In this document: positions 26,220-37,800 of the stretch, one piece after another | How positions within the stretch are numbered: position 1 is the stretch's first letter | How the letters are laid out: every line of letters begins with the position of its first letter | Source: Gnetum montanum | Lineage: Eukaryota > Streptophyta > Gnetopsida > Gnetales > Gnetaceae | Assembly (NCBI GenBank): GCA_015680685.1 | Contig: MNCI01004504.1 | Location: 141,409 to 205,408, forward strand | Length of the DNA stretch: 64,000 nt | Reading direction: 5' to 3' | The notes under the pieces: generated by a model | The model's database searches: none | The model's input: only the letters and a program-made list of their open reading frames with translations | What the model was told of the DNA's origin: nothing | Position numbers and translations under genes: made by a program

Positions 26220-26375
26220 TTAGTTTTTGGTTTGGCATGAAGTTTTTGTGCAATTTGACCTTCCTTAACATACTGTATTTCTACACATCCTTAGTTTTAA
26301 ATTTTGCATGCTTCCATTGTAAGATTACTAGTGATCCTAGGCATCATGCTGCCCTAGCTAGGGTGGAATGTTACA
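26220..26375 (+). repeat. 3' LTR of element C, right end
   Basis: It continues the LTR after copy B (TTAGTTTTTGGTTTGGCATG as at 9721-9740) and ends AATGTTACA. CAAAC follows as the possible target duplication of element C, but its left partner is outside the window. Confidence 0.85.
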
Positions 26376-27050
26376 CAAACCACCAAAAGCATAGGCAACT
26401 AAAAGAAAAAGGTTAATAATGTCTAAGACATAGGTTCGCAAACAAGACATCAATGGTTCAAATCACAAACATACCAAGGGATAAGGGATATCTATAGTAG
26501 GGGTGTTACTCATATGGTCACTATAACTAGTGAAAACCACCTAATTATATCAACGTACAACCATGTCATCATAGTGAGATTAAAAAAAATACAAAAAATG
26601 GAATTTATTCCTCCTATATCATCCTCTATTAGTAGGTCCATTTCCTAGCTGTGACAGCAAGAATCTATAATAAAATAAATTGTAATCACTTTCACTTAAG
26701 TTATAAAAATAAAATAAAATGTCAAAAGTGATAAGATAAAGTTAAGTCTACTTCACTCTCATCACATGGTTATAAAAATAAGGTGTTAGCCTTGTGGTTA
26801 AGACTCTTGATTTGAAAGCTCCAAGTCATGAGTTCAATTCTAATGGTCAATGCTAAGTTATAAAGTTCTAATTGGACTATATATCTTAGGTGTACCTATA
26901 TTACAATTATTTCAAGGTTCCAACACACATACACACATCCATTCCCAACACTCTATTAGGAACCAAGTTAAGTTAAGATAATTTTTAAGCTTTAAAGGAG
27001 AAGATAAAGTAGTGCTTTAATTTTGGCAATTTTCAATTTCTCAAAACTAT
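26376..27050. other. Unique-looking spacer with tRNA-derived SINE-like heads
   Basis: No gene is visible. A box A/box B pair (TTAGCCTTGTGG at 26786-26797 and GAGTTCAATTC at 26830-26840) lies with spacing near that of a tRNA promoter. A second box-B-like GGTTCAAATC lies at 26455-26464. These may be SINE heads or tRNA relics. Confidence 0.4.
26780..26970 (+). repeat. Possible SINE (tRNA-like head)
   Basis: The box A and box B pair described in the spacer entry is followed by about 120 bases without tRNA folding potential. There is no clear poly(A) tail or target duplication, so this is only a candidate. Confidence 0.35.
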
Positions 27051-27059
27051 TTTAAAGTG

Positions 27060-28480
27060 GAGGTGGGTTCAAGTGAACTTGTAATAATTGGAGTAATTAT
27101 TTTTCAAGAAGGTAAGCCTATTGCATTCTTCTCAGAAAAGTTGAATGATGATAGGTAAGACTCTAATCTTTATAAAAAAAAAAAAAATTTATGCAATTTT
27201 GTAAACCATAAAGTATTGAAGGCATTACTTCTTGCCTAATGAATTTTTGTTATATACTAATCACAAGGCACTATGATTTTTAAATTCTCAAAAGAAATTT
27301 AGTATCAAGCATATGAAATGGGCTGAATAACTTTAAGAATTTCACTTTGTTTTAAAGCATAGGAGTGATAAATTAAATATGGTGGCAAGTGTTCATCATG
27401 TTGCTCCTTCTTACATTCAAGTGAATTAGTCTAATTCTTTTATTAAATTGTATCAAAATGATACTGATTTTTGTGAACTATGGAGAGATCTAAATTTACC
27501 TTTGTTAGGTAAGGCTAATAGATGGCAGCTTATCATATTTGGTAGGATATTTTATTTAAAGATGATAAAATTTATGTTACAAAATGTGACTTCAAGCTAA
27601 AGATATTGGTAGAGAAACATAATGGAGATATGGCAACAAGACAAAAAAAAATTAAAACCTTGGAATTTGTGAGCAAAAACTATATTTATTGGGGTAGGGA
27701 CCGTCATTTGGAGTGATGATAAGGTGCTTATTTCTAAAGTTAGAGACCTGGGTTTAAGCCTAGGCATAACCACTCAAAGAGGTTAGGCTTTCACTTATCT
27801 ACCACCCCTCCAAAATTTGCTAGCACATCCAAAGTTTTCTTCTAACAATGCATTTTACACTAGCATTAACAAGAGTCCTTTTGTTGCAAACTATGATTTT
27901 TCTCATAAGTTGATAGATGAATTAAGAAAATTTGAAAATTGTGCCTCTCATAGTACTAACTTTGTTGAGAAAATGAAGGAATTACATTAGCAAGTAAAAA
28001 GCAAATTGGAAGTAAAGTCAAAGAAATGGGTTCCAATAAAAATGAAGGCCAAAAAAAAAGTTGTGTTTAATGTTGGTGATTATGTTTGGGTTTATTTAAA
28101 TAAGTAGAGGCAGAGGAATGTACACTTCTTCAAGATCAAATCAAGGAAGATTGGTCCATTTAGAAGTAGGGCTAAAAGTAACAACAATGCCTATGAGATT
28201 AATTTTCCTAGTAATTTTCCACAATCTTGTATTTTTAATGTTTCAAATTTGACTCCATTTTGTGGTAGAGTTTTGGCATTAAATTTGGAGGATGTCTTGA
28301 AGTCCTCAAGGATGTTATTGCAAGAACAAATGCAAGTGCATCAAGGAAGCCAATTATTCTGGAATTAAAGAAGGCTAGAAATACAAGAGGTAAGAAAAGA
28401 TGAGTATTTGATGCATTGGAATGATGGACTTGAAAATGCAATTTAGGTACATAAGTTTCATTTGGGTTTATCAAGGCTTG
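27060..28480 (+). pseudogene. Ty3/gypsy fragment H1 (RNase H and integrase C-terminus)
   Basis: The RNase H start reads IIFQEGKPIAFFSEKLNDDR near 27090-27155, followed by frame-broken connection sequence. After a disrupted stretch (27600-27900), the integrase tail follows: FVEKMKELH, VVFNVGDYVWVYL near 28063 and KIGPFR near 28149. The integrase core is missing. A box-B-like GGGTTTAAGCC at 27750-27760 suggests a small insertion in the gap. The tail resembles fragment H2 at 44490-45300. Confidence 0.72.
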
Positions 28481-28956
28481 ATGCTATTCCAAGTGTAATA
28501 TCCAAAATGCCCTAGTGCATTCTTTTGAAGGAGAGGGGAAATGATAATAAAATCACCTTAACCCGAATGTACTTTTTACCGAATGCTACTTGAAGGTTGA
28601 AGAGGATTACTATTGGAACATCTTGAGCATGTTGGATGTCTTGGCAGAGGCTCATTCCTTTACTAGCAAGACATCTTGGACATTGGAGACATCTAGGTAG
28701 TGAAGCCAAATCCAAAAGGTGAGATGTCTTGTGTTTTTAAGATGTCCTACTTGGAGACTTGGGCACTTTTGATGAAACGTCTTACATGCATTGACACTTC
28801 TTGCCTAAACCATTCTACATTTTTAGTGGGTTATCTTGGCTTGTTTGGGTTGTCTTGGATTTTTGAATTTGAATACCAAGAAAAGTCTAACGGTCACCAA
28901 AAAGCTATAAAAGAACTTACATGCAAGTTTGAAGACACAATAAGAAAAGAGAGAAG

Positions 28957-29001
<45 letters not shown>

Positions 29002-29190
29002 ACCATCCTTGAGAGGTTGCATTGAGTCCTTATGAGGAAGCAAGAGTGGTGAGGGAATTTGGTGTTTATGCCTTAACCCTTGGGAATGTATGCTTTTTAA
29101 TCACTATGTACTTTGTTGCACTTATTCTCAAGCATGAATAAAATCAATTTTATTTTCTTATTCATTGATACTCTGGTGTGGTTTTGACAT
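28480..29190 (+). repeat. 3' region/LTR of H1 with clustered AGACATCT/AGATGTCT octamers
   Basis: After the integrase tail, variants of AGATGTCT or its complement occur about seven times between 28610 and 28790. A (GA)n run lies at 28970-28998. No gene is seen. The arrangement matches that behind fragment H2, where the octamers are denser. Confidence 0.5.
28970..28998. repeat. (GA)n microsatellite
   Basis: About 14 GA units. Confidence 0.95.
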
Positions 29191-29219
29191 CTTTAGGGTC
29201 TAGATTGTGAAATCCAAAG

Positions 29220-29600
29220 GATGATCCTTCATCACAATTATTACCTCTAGATCTTCCTTCTTGAATGCATTTGCAAAAGAGAAATTTCCACACTCCTTAC
29301 CACTTAGGCAATTAATCCATTTACTATAGAAAGTAACATCCTACTTACAGTAATCAAGCAAACCCAATCCTCTATTTGCTTTATGAGAAGTACAAAAATT
29401 CCAAGCTTCATGACAAAAACCTTTTCTTGTGTGGTTACCACACCAAAAATGTTTTAGAAAAAAGAACCATTGCGTTCAATCATAAGTAGTTTTGCAAGGC
29501 ATCCAAAAAAAGAATAATACACATGCTTAAGTTAGATTATATATTTATAAACAATACATTTACTAGCCATTAAAAGATTTCTTACTTCAAGCTTTTTATA
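29220..29600 (-). pseudogene. LINE (L1-type) ORF2 fragment
   Basis: In minus-strand frames the segment after RT is recognisable: LLMASK, then (F)WCGNHTRKGFCHEAWNFC and NRGLGLLDYC. This is the block between RT and the C-terminal zinc domain in plant L1 ORF2. Several frame changes show it is dead. Confidence 0.65.
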
Positions 29601-31362
29601 AGTACATACAAAAGAAAATAAAATGCTCATTAATTTGGAAATTTCATGCTTATGCATCTCCAAGGTTTCGAATTGGTACAATCTTGAAGTCTTCTAATGG
29701 TTTGATACTAGAAATAAGGTGTGTTTACATCAGGAAAAATCTTACTAACTTTGCAAAAGTTAATTGTGTAAGGCTTGATCCACAAACAAACATAAAAAGA
29801 TGATGATAATAAAGAAAATCAAATCAAACAATTTTCAGTGTTGCTTAACTTCAAAGTAGACTCATCTTATTTGAATAATTACTTGTGCAATTTCATGAAA
29901 TTTTCACCCTAAATTTATTTAATGTTATTGATAAATAACCAAATTTTTAAATTTTATTTTGTAAAACATGAGCCAATGGTTAACACTATCTAGTGGTGGC
30001 TTCCAAATTTAAAATTTGAGTTGGAATACCTTACATAGTGAGAGTAATTAATTAACTATGTATTTTAGCACCCTCACATTTTAACTTATTAAAGAATTTT
30101 GATTATGATTTTTCTTCAAACTATAATATTGAAAATCATTTTAATCTATGCTTGTTTATTAATAATCCTTTATCAACTAAAAAAAAATCCCTAACTTAGC
30201 TATAGATTTATCATTTGACTAAAGAATCTTTTACTTTACGAAAAATAACATCACAAAAGTGATTTTTTCCAATAAACAAGATGCCACATCCAATACTTTG
30301 CAACTTTGACAACAAACAAGATTTATTCATCCATACTCAATTTTCACAGTAATTGCACTAGTCAAGAGTGAAATTATGCAATAAATATATAGGTTGATCA
30401 ACCATGAGTTTGGATAATATAGTGTTTAGATAAACAAATCTTATTCCTTATACAACTATTGTAAGGTATTAGCTACAACTTCTTATTCATCATCCATGTT
30501 GAAAATAACTGATTCTTATATGTTATTTTTTGTAAAAGGAAAAATCCTCTCAACTAAATTATAAATATATGGCTAACCTAGTATACATGCCATATAGACA
30601 AGGATTAAAAGAATCATCACCTAGAGCCTCAATGGTTATTCCACCAAGCAAAGTCCCATGAGGATTGATAAATGCCAACTAGATGACAAAAACTCAAATT
30701 TTGAATAAAATAACAAGTTCTATCCTGACGGGTGTGTTGATTTGGCCAAGAGGTCAACTACCAGTCATAAATCACTAAATAATATTTTGTCCACAACAAA
30801 AACTAATTTTACTACCCTTTCACACAATTTCAGTGTGTTCTTGAGTTTTATATACTACCATTCTTGGCAATTTTATTGCATATATCCTGCCCATTATATA
30901 TGCTAGATTTTTTATTTCTCCATTAAATAATTTTGAAGGATTTGGTAAGGACATACATTTGTTTTTACAAGAAACAAAAAAAAATTCTCTCAGCCAAATT
31001 ATACATATATAACTAAGCCAATAGAATTGTCTATTGAACAATGTAAGTCTCATATTAGCTATATGTCCTGTTAAAGGCACAGATAATCATCTAGTTCTGG
31101 TTACAAACTAAGGGTACATCTATATTAAAGTAAAAACAAAACATAAAATACCCAGAATACTTCCAAAATATTAAATGGTGTGAACTTCGACCCACCCTGG
31201 AAATTTCCCACCAGAATCATTGAGAGTTTCAAATCAAAAAAGAAAAAGCTAACCTACTGTTTAGGCCTCGTTCCTAACTTCAACATAAATATCCATCAAC
31301 ATAGAGAGATTCGCACAAAACCAAAACTAGTAGGTAACCACCATTCAGCATTCGCCATATTA
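29601..31362. other. AT-rich spacer downstream of the host gene
   Basis: I see no coding, RNA or clear repeat structure here. Confidence 0.5.
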
Positions 31363-31368
31363 TTTATT
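31363..31368 (-). promoter_or_regulatory. Poly(A) signal of the YeeZ-like gene
   Basis: AATAAA on the minus strand (TTTATT on plus) lies about 190 bases after the stop codon. It is the first canonical signal downstream. The actual cleavage site cannot be seen. Confidence 0.5.
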
Positions 31369-31559
31369 CAAAGCAACAATGGTAAGATCCATGAACAAAA
31401 TACATGGCAAAAAAGTTTCTTTAATTCTTTAACCACTGATTACATGCGGCATCGATGTTCCATCATTTCCTGTACACACTGAATTGAAAAACGATAATAA
31501 AATCATCACAATCAAGTTAAAGACAAACCATTATGCAAGGGCTTCACCAAAGAAAATTG

Positions 31560-31827
31560 CTAGCACTTCAAACCAGTCATTTCCGCGAAGATACTCTCCA
31601 AACCTAACTTATAACTTGGATACAATAGCGTAACTTTAAGTTCATCCTTCATTCGTTGGTTGGAAACCCTTTTCTCTGGGATAACCGTATCATCTATCAT
31701 ATGTATTTCTTCTGTTGGACTTTGTATCGTGGTAGGAATGAATTGATACTTCTCTAATAACCTCCTTGCAAAAGAGAAGACTACTTTGCGAGGACTTGGA
31801 TCATCATCAACTACATTATATATCCTC
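31560..31827 (-). CDS. Exon 8 (last) of YeeZ-like gene
   Basis: This terminal exon begins after GATCAG, starts RIYNVVDDDPSPRKVV and stops at TAG (31562-31560). Further along it reads EKRVSNQRMKDEL and then YPSYKLGL, the C-terminal block that commonly closes these proteins. No introns follow. Confidence 0.93.
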
Positions 31828-34800
31828 CTGATCGATCATAAACCAAGAAGCTTTTAGAGACTCACTGAAACACAATCACGCTGAGAAGTTTAATTCCTTT
31901 GTCCAAAATAAATATTTTATAACACTGGCCGGTTATCTTGAACCATACACTTTCTTGAAAGGTGTAGCAAGAAAGGAAACATGTAATGGATGTTAGCACG
32001 AACTGTACAGAAATCATAACTGAGATTTCATTTTGAAAATGATAAAAGATGGAACAAATATTTCGTCCAAAAAATACTTTTTAAAATGACAGAAAATCCC
32101 AACTCCATTAACCTTCTACTTGTAAACTGTTGGTTCTTGAAATTGTCAAAATATAAATCAAGTATTTTCTTTTGCACACTTTAATAAAAGGTACCTGAGA
32201 ACAATCAAATTAACATTCAGTCTATCAAACGTAGAACCAATATTTATGATAAACATACCCGGACGAAGGCATCTCAATACTAGCAAGAATTGCTTGGATG
32301 ATATCAGCAACATGAACGCGTGATGTATATCGTTGTAACTCTCGAATCCTTTGCTTCCTTGAAACATTTTCATGTTGTAGCATAGTATGTATTGCACTAT
32401 ACAAAAGCAGTTAACTATTAGCAAGTGTTCACACACATGTGAATGCTTTAAGATGCTTCTTAATAATACTAGTATGTTAGATATTGTATCAAGGAAAAAC
32501 TTGTTTACCTAGAAGAGACATGATGCATGGAAGATCATGACCAAAGAAGACATACATCCCTAAACAGAATGAAAAAAATGTGTATGAGAGAGAGAAGCAA
32601 GTCTGAAAACCACTTATAAAGGAAGAAAAACAGGAAGAGATATATCAAAAGGTGAATCCTAAAAGGATGACACCATGAGAGCTTATGACTGCATCTCTAT
32701 GGATAAACTACTCTAGTGCACATTGATGGTTCAAAAATATTAGACAGACAATCTACATATGCTGTAGAAGTCAGCCTACGAAAAGGGCATGATTGTAAGT
32801 TGGAAGGGATAGAAGATAAGTCAGAAAATTTGAGTAAAGGAACCAACCAAAAAAAAAACTAAATCAAAAAGTGTAAATAGGCTGTGATTCTGATAGCAAT
32901 ATGACAAAAAAATTCAATTTATGTAATTAATGTTCAGCATTATGGAAATGAGAGTGATGGTAAGAAATGAGTGGGCAGGAGAGCACACAAGCAACAGTGC
33001 AGGAGAGGAACACATTGTCCTAGCTCAAGAGTGAGGCAAGCTGGCATAGGAGTGAGAGGAGTGGGCTCAGAAGCAAGCAAGCAATACTCAGCACAAGACC
33101 AAAGGGAGGGGAGGATGTGCATCTGGTCTAGGGTCATTAGTTGCTGGTTCGTAGGGATGGACAAGTTGGCAAGGGCAATGCCACAAGTCATTAGGCAAGA
33201 ACCGAGCATGGAGATCTTGAAGAGTCAATACAAGTGCTCTAGCTTAGGGTTTCAAATGATTGTTCAAGGATAGGGAAGAAACCCTAGCCTTGAACCTTAT
33301 GCAAAAATTTCAGGGCTTAGCCTTGCATCAAGTAGCTTGTGTGCTAAGCTATGATGGACATCTATGCTTTGGTATAGCATGTGCTTCTCTTCATTTTTCA
33401 GTCTACTAGTGACAAATACTTTTTTGACAAGTAGACCTTTGATTTTTAGGACAAGGAGTAAGGTTCTTACCCACTAGACACTAGAGGCCCATAGGTACCC
33501 GTAGTCTCTTCGACCATGTACTAGTCTAAATTAGGATCCATGGGCTTCCTTAGAATGCCTAGTTTCACGAGTTTCTAATGTTGTTGGCCAACATCTTTGG
33601 GGAATTCATTATGTTTGACAAATTTACAACATCTTGTACTAGGATGGGGTTTGTCCCGTTTTCTGTTTAGAGGAATATTGCCTCCATGGATTTGGTTTAA
33701 GGAGGTTGCACTACAAACAAGCGCAAAAGAAGATTCTTTGTCAATTGGGTAGGAACATGTTCCTATTGATCTTGTTTTTGTTTCTAATGGTGCCCAGGTC
33801 GTCAAGTATGGTTCCCATCCTACTAATTATACGTTGCAGTCTTAGTCCTCTAGTCCAGCCCATGGTGGAGATGGTCCATCTTTTCCTCCTATGACAGGAT
33901 CCAAGGTGGCTTTGTCCTCCACTAATGACGGTTCTAGGTGCTTCTTTTGTGGCAAGACTAATCATTGAGCTAAAGATTATCAAGCAAGAAAACAACATGC
34001 TATGCCTTGCATGGAGCTAGCAACAATGCAGCCTAGGTTTAGGCTAATTTCACTTGTGGTCCTTCTTGCAGAGCCACCACTCATCCTCACTTCCAACCAT
34101 TTCTCCCCTTTGGGGTAGAAGGCAAGGGCCTAGTCACCCTAGCCAAGGACACTTTTGCAATTCCTGCTATGACCAACCCCCTACATCAAGGCCTATTGTT
34201 AACCTAAGCCATGTTGTCCCTCCTTCCTCATCATCCCCAACCAACGAGGTGAAGGGATCAAATCCTACAAACCTTACACCACCAGGGCCTTGGGTTTCTA
34301 TAGACAAGAGTGTGACATGGGTTGAGTCACCCTTGGAAAATCGAAACACCAATAGGGGCCCAAAGACAACACTTAAGGGACATTACTTTTGCAATCGAGG
34401 AGAAGAGAAAGCTTGTGAGACCTACCTTGCATAAGACTCAAACAAAGAAGATACAAAGATATTGAATTTGGAAATCAAGGGATCCTAGAGTCTACTGTAA
34501 GCGGTCCATGAGTAAGTTGTGCAGCTATTATCTTAGAATTTTATGAAGGAAAGCCTTAGATAAGTGAAAAGTATGGTTAGAGCTTGGTTACTTAAAAAAA
34601 TTTGTTCCTTCTAACTTCTTGAAGAACTACGTCTCTAACTAGTTACACTTGATTCAATCTTGTCAAGAACTCAAAGAATATTGTTCTAAGGAGAAAATCT
34701 TGATCCTAAAAAAATTGCATCTATTGATTCCAAAGAGGAGATGTATTGCAAGAAAAGATCTAGAGCTAGGTGGTTGAAGAAGGGTAACAAGAACACAAGT

Positions 34801-37800
34801 TTCTTCTTTGTTGTTGCTACAAACCTCTATAGCTGTAAGAGGGTCCATCATCCCAAAGTGGATGAGCATGCTGTGAACAATGAGGAAGAGGTCATACATG
34901 AATTCAAAGCCTTTTGTGGTTCAATCTAGGAAAAAAAGAAGACTTAGTAGTCATCCATGTTGGTGCATTCTATCCTTTCTACTCGAGATAACTTCTACCT
35001 CTTAGCTCCTTTCTCTAATTGTGATATTTGGGATGCCCTTATGGGAATGCAGCCAAGATGTACCCCAGAGTCACATCAATGGCCTACCAAGTTCTTCTTG
35101 GAGTTCTTTGATATTCTAGGTGACAACATCCAGGATTCCTTCAATCTTATGTTAGCTAGAGGCCAGGTTCGAAAGGAGATAAACTATTCTTAAGTAGTCC
35201 TCATCCCCAAGAGGAGTGATGCCTATTTGCCGATAGATTTCAAACCAATAGTAGTATGTAATAGCCTCATTAGAGTCTTTACTAAGATTCTCACGGCCTA
35301 TCTTAGGCCAGGTCTTCACAAATTTGTTTGGAACAACCAATCAAGTTTCATGTAGGCAATTAATCCATGATTAAGCTATTCTTAACCATAAGTTAATGCA
35401 TTCTATTACAACACCCACCCTAAACCCTAAAGAAAACACCCAATGGTTTTGGAGATGCCGTTTTAGGTTTTCATCCTTACAACCAATTCTGAAAACAACA
35501 CCCACCCCCTCTCTCCCCCACCACCGCACCCCTATGATGTATTGCAAAAGCTACCTATGATGTGTGTGCCACCTAATAGCACCAACTAGGAAGCACAAAA
35601 CATGCTATTCTCAAAAGCCTCATCCTTTGTAGGAGTCAGGATCCAGCAACTATGTTTTGTCACCTCATGATGATAGCAGCCATACTAACAGCCTCCAACA
35701 CCCTATGTCAAAGTCAAGTCACAAGCCTTTGGAACTAATGAAGGCCAACCCTAGGACTGCGTTGAAGATGAGGTCCAAGCACAGGTTGTGGAATGCCTTC
35801 AAGTTTTGAGAAACTAAATCCATAGAGAAACGGACAAACGAGTTTGCAGCATTAAAGTTAAAACTAAGCAAGCTACCCAAGATTTTGTTGACGCAGAAAT
35901 ATACAGCATTACTAAGGAGGTTGAGGAGCAGTTGAAGAAGGATGCTGAGGCTCGTAGAGCCATTCAAGTTAATACTTGTGAATCTAGATATGCAGGGAAT
36001 CACAGGAAGAAGCTAGGAGAGTAGAGGAGCACCAGCAACAAGCAAAAGAGCATAAAAGGCTGGAGAAACAGCAGAAGCAGTAGGAAGCACTTGACAAGTG
36101 GCACGCTAAGGAGGCTACCAAGGCTGAGGCCAAGAGCCACATTAGAAACAAGATCTGCCACTGTGAACAATAAGAGCAGGAGAATGCCGAGCTGAAGAGA
36201 CAGCATTATGCCTCTATCTACAGCTTCATGGAACACTAGTTCGCCAATGGCAAGTGCCCCTACAGCGAATTAGATGTTAGTTTCAGATTATTGGATAAAA
36301 GGATCAAGGTCATGATCCTTCAGTAGGCTAGTCTTCTTCACCCCAACAAAATTCCACACCTCAAGCCTGATTAGGTTAGCTATAGACATGCAGAACTTCA
36401 AAGGCTAAATGAAGCCTATGAGTTTATCAAATTTTCGAAGGATAGGGCTATTGTGAATTAGGTGCATTCGGTTATGAGGGCCAACTGTACTTACCACTCT
36501 CTCCCTTTCACTTGATGGGGGCCTCTATTTTTTATCTGTTTGTCCATGGGATTTACTGCAGGTGTTGCAGCTTTCGGGGCTCATCGGGCCATTTTGGATG
36601 TTAATGTTATGTTATGGTCAAACATAATGTTTTGTCCAAGTCATTAGTCAGTTGAGCTACAACGTTTCTCTTTGTTTTGTGTTGTAGCTAGAGTCTTTAC
36701 TAATTTTTTGGGCAGAGGATTCCTCACTCCCCCTTCACAGTTGTACTGTTATTTCTGTTAATACACCCCAGCTGTTACTTTAAAAAAAAAAAAAAGATTC
36801 AGCATTATTATTAGGATCAAGAACATTTCAAGTGTTGTCCTCAATAATTTGAAAGAATTTAAATTCACCATCTATTTTATAATATGTTCACTACTTGTGC
36901 TCCTTAAATCCATTTCCAGCTGTTGTCCTTTAGCTTTAATCACAAAATCACCTTCTCCCAGGGCCATATATGCCTCCTAAACGAAAAACCTGGGTTGAAA
37001 CACCCACACTCTTCCCCCAGCTTATCCATTCATATTCAGCGTATATTCTTGCTAGAGATACTTCATCCTCTGCATTTAAAGGTGATCTGCTCAAGCATAA
37101 CAAATATGTAATTAAAAAAAATATAATATCTTGAACTGTATACTAAATAAAGAAGAAACAGAATGATAATGATCATAGATCTACGTACTCTTCATCAACC
37201 CAATTACCATTCCAGTGTCCATAGACGCCTTCAGAACCAGTTGAAACAACAATAACTTGGTTATTTCTTCTTTAAAGAATAAAATCTTGAAGGAAACAGG
37301 TGAGGAAAATGACCAAAACAACCATTTTAAAAAAAGAAATTAAAAAATACCAAAAATATATTCATTCAACCATCAACACAGAAGAAATAAAAAACAGGAG
37401 AAAATTATATATTTCATTCATCATCAGGTTGCTTTATGCTATAAAGTCCTCAACAATTATTTTTATTTACACTTGATTAAGTTTTAACAAAATAGATTTT
37501 CACATGCAAATTAAAAACAGCTTTTGCAGCATTACAACCCTACATCTAACAAAAGCCTTAATCTGCTAACTACTGGAATTAAAATTAATACCCATCTCTA
37601 CCTAAGAACACTTAACCATTCTCCAGTGGAAGGTGAGCATTCGCTTTGAGCCCCTTGTGATACCCATTTTCCATTGTGCCTCCGTTCCTGTTCTTCAATC
37701 CTTCTTCTACGCTCCTCTTGCCCATGTCTCATAAAGGCTTCCTCCTCAACACGATGATGTTCCTCTTCACCCTCTTATTACATCCGCCTCTCAAGCTCCT

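Larger units (their letters stand above)
8777..26375 (+). mobile_element. Tekay/Del-type chromovirus, element C (carries copy B nested in its 3' LTR)
   Basis: The right part of the 5' LTR is 8777-9877, the internal region 9878-13466, and the 3' LTR 13467-16072 continued at 26220-26375 after copy B. The LTR begins TGTTACATCCC and ends GGTGTTACA. The primer site fits tRNA-iMet and a chromodomain closes the polyprotein, which is the hallmark of this branch. The 3' LTR totals about 2.76 kb. The two LTRs differ visibly more from each other than those of copy B do, so it is the older insertion. Confidence 0.88.
32397..36951 (-). other. Intron 6 of the YeeZ-like gene (4555 bases)
   Basis: The donor is GTGATT and the acceptor TTGTATAG. 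It holds a plus-strand LINE fragment (33300-35360) and a poly(A)-tailed retroposon (35590-36795), both antisense to the gene. The stretch 32400-33000 shows nothing recognisable. Confidence 0.85.

Noticed and set aside
26786-26850. A functional tRNA gene
   Set aside because: Only promoter-like boxes fit; no acceptor stem pairing or proper cloverleaf can be drawn.
36000-36236. Leu-rich minus-strand ORF resembling a membrane protein
   Set aside because: It is the antisense of a Glu/Lys/Gln-rich coiled-coil stretch (CTC/CTT read from GAG/AAG).
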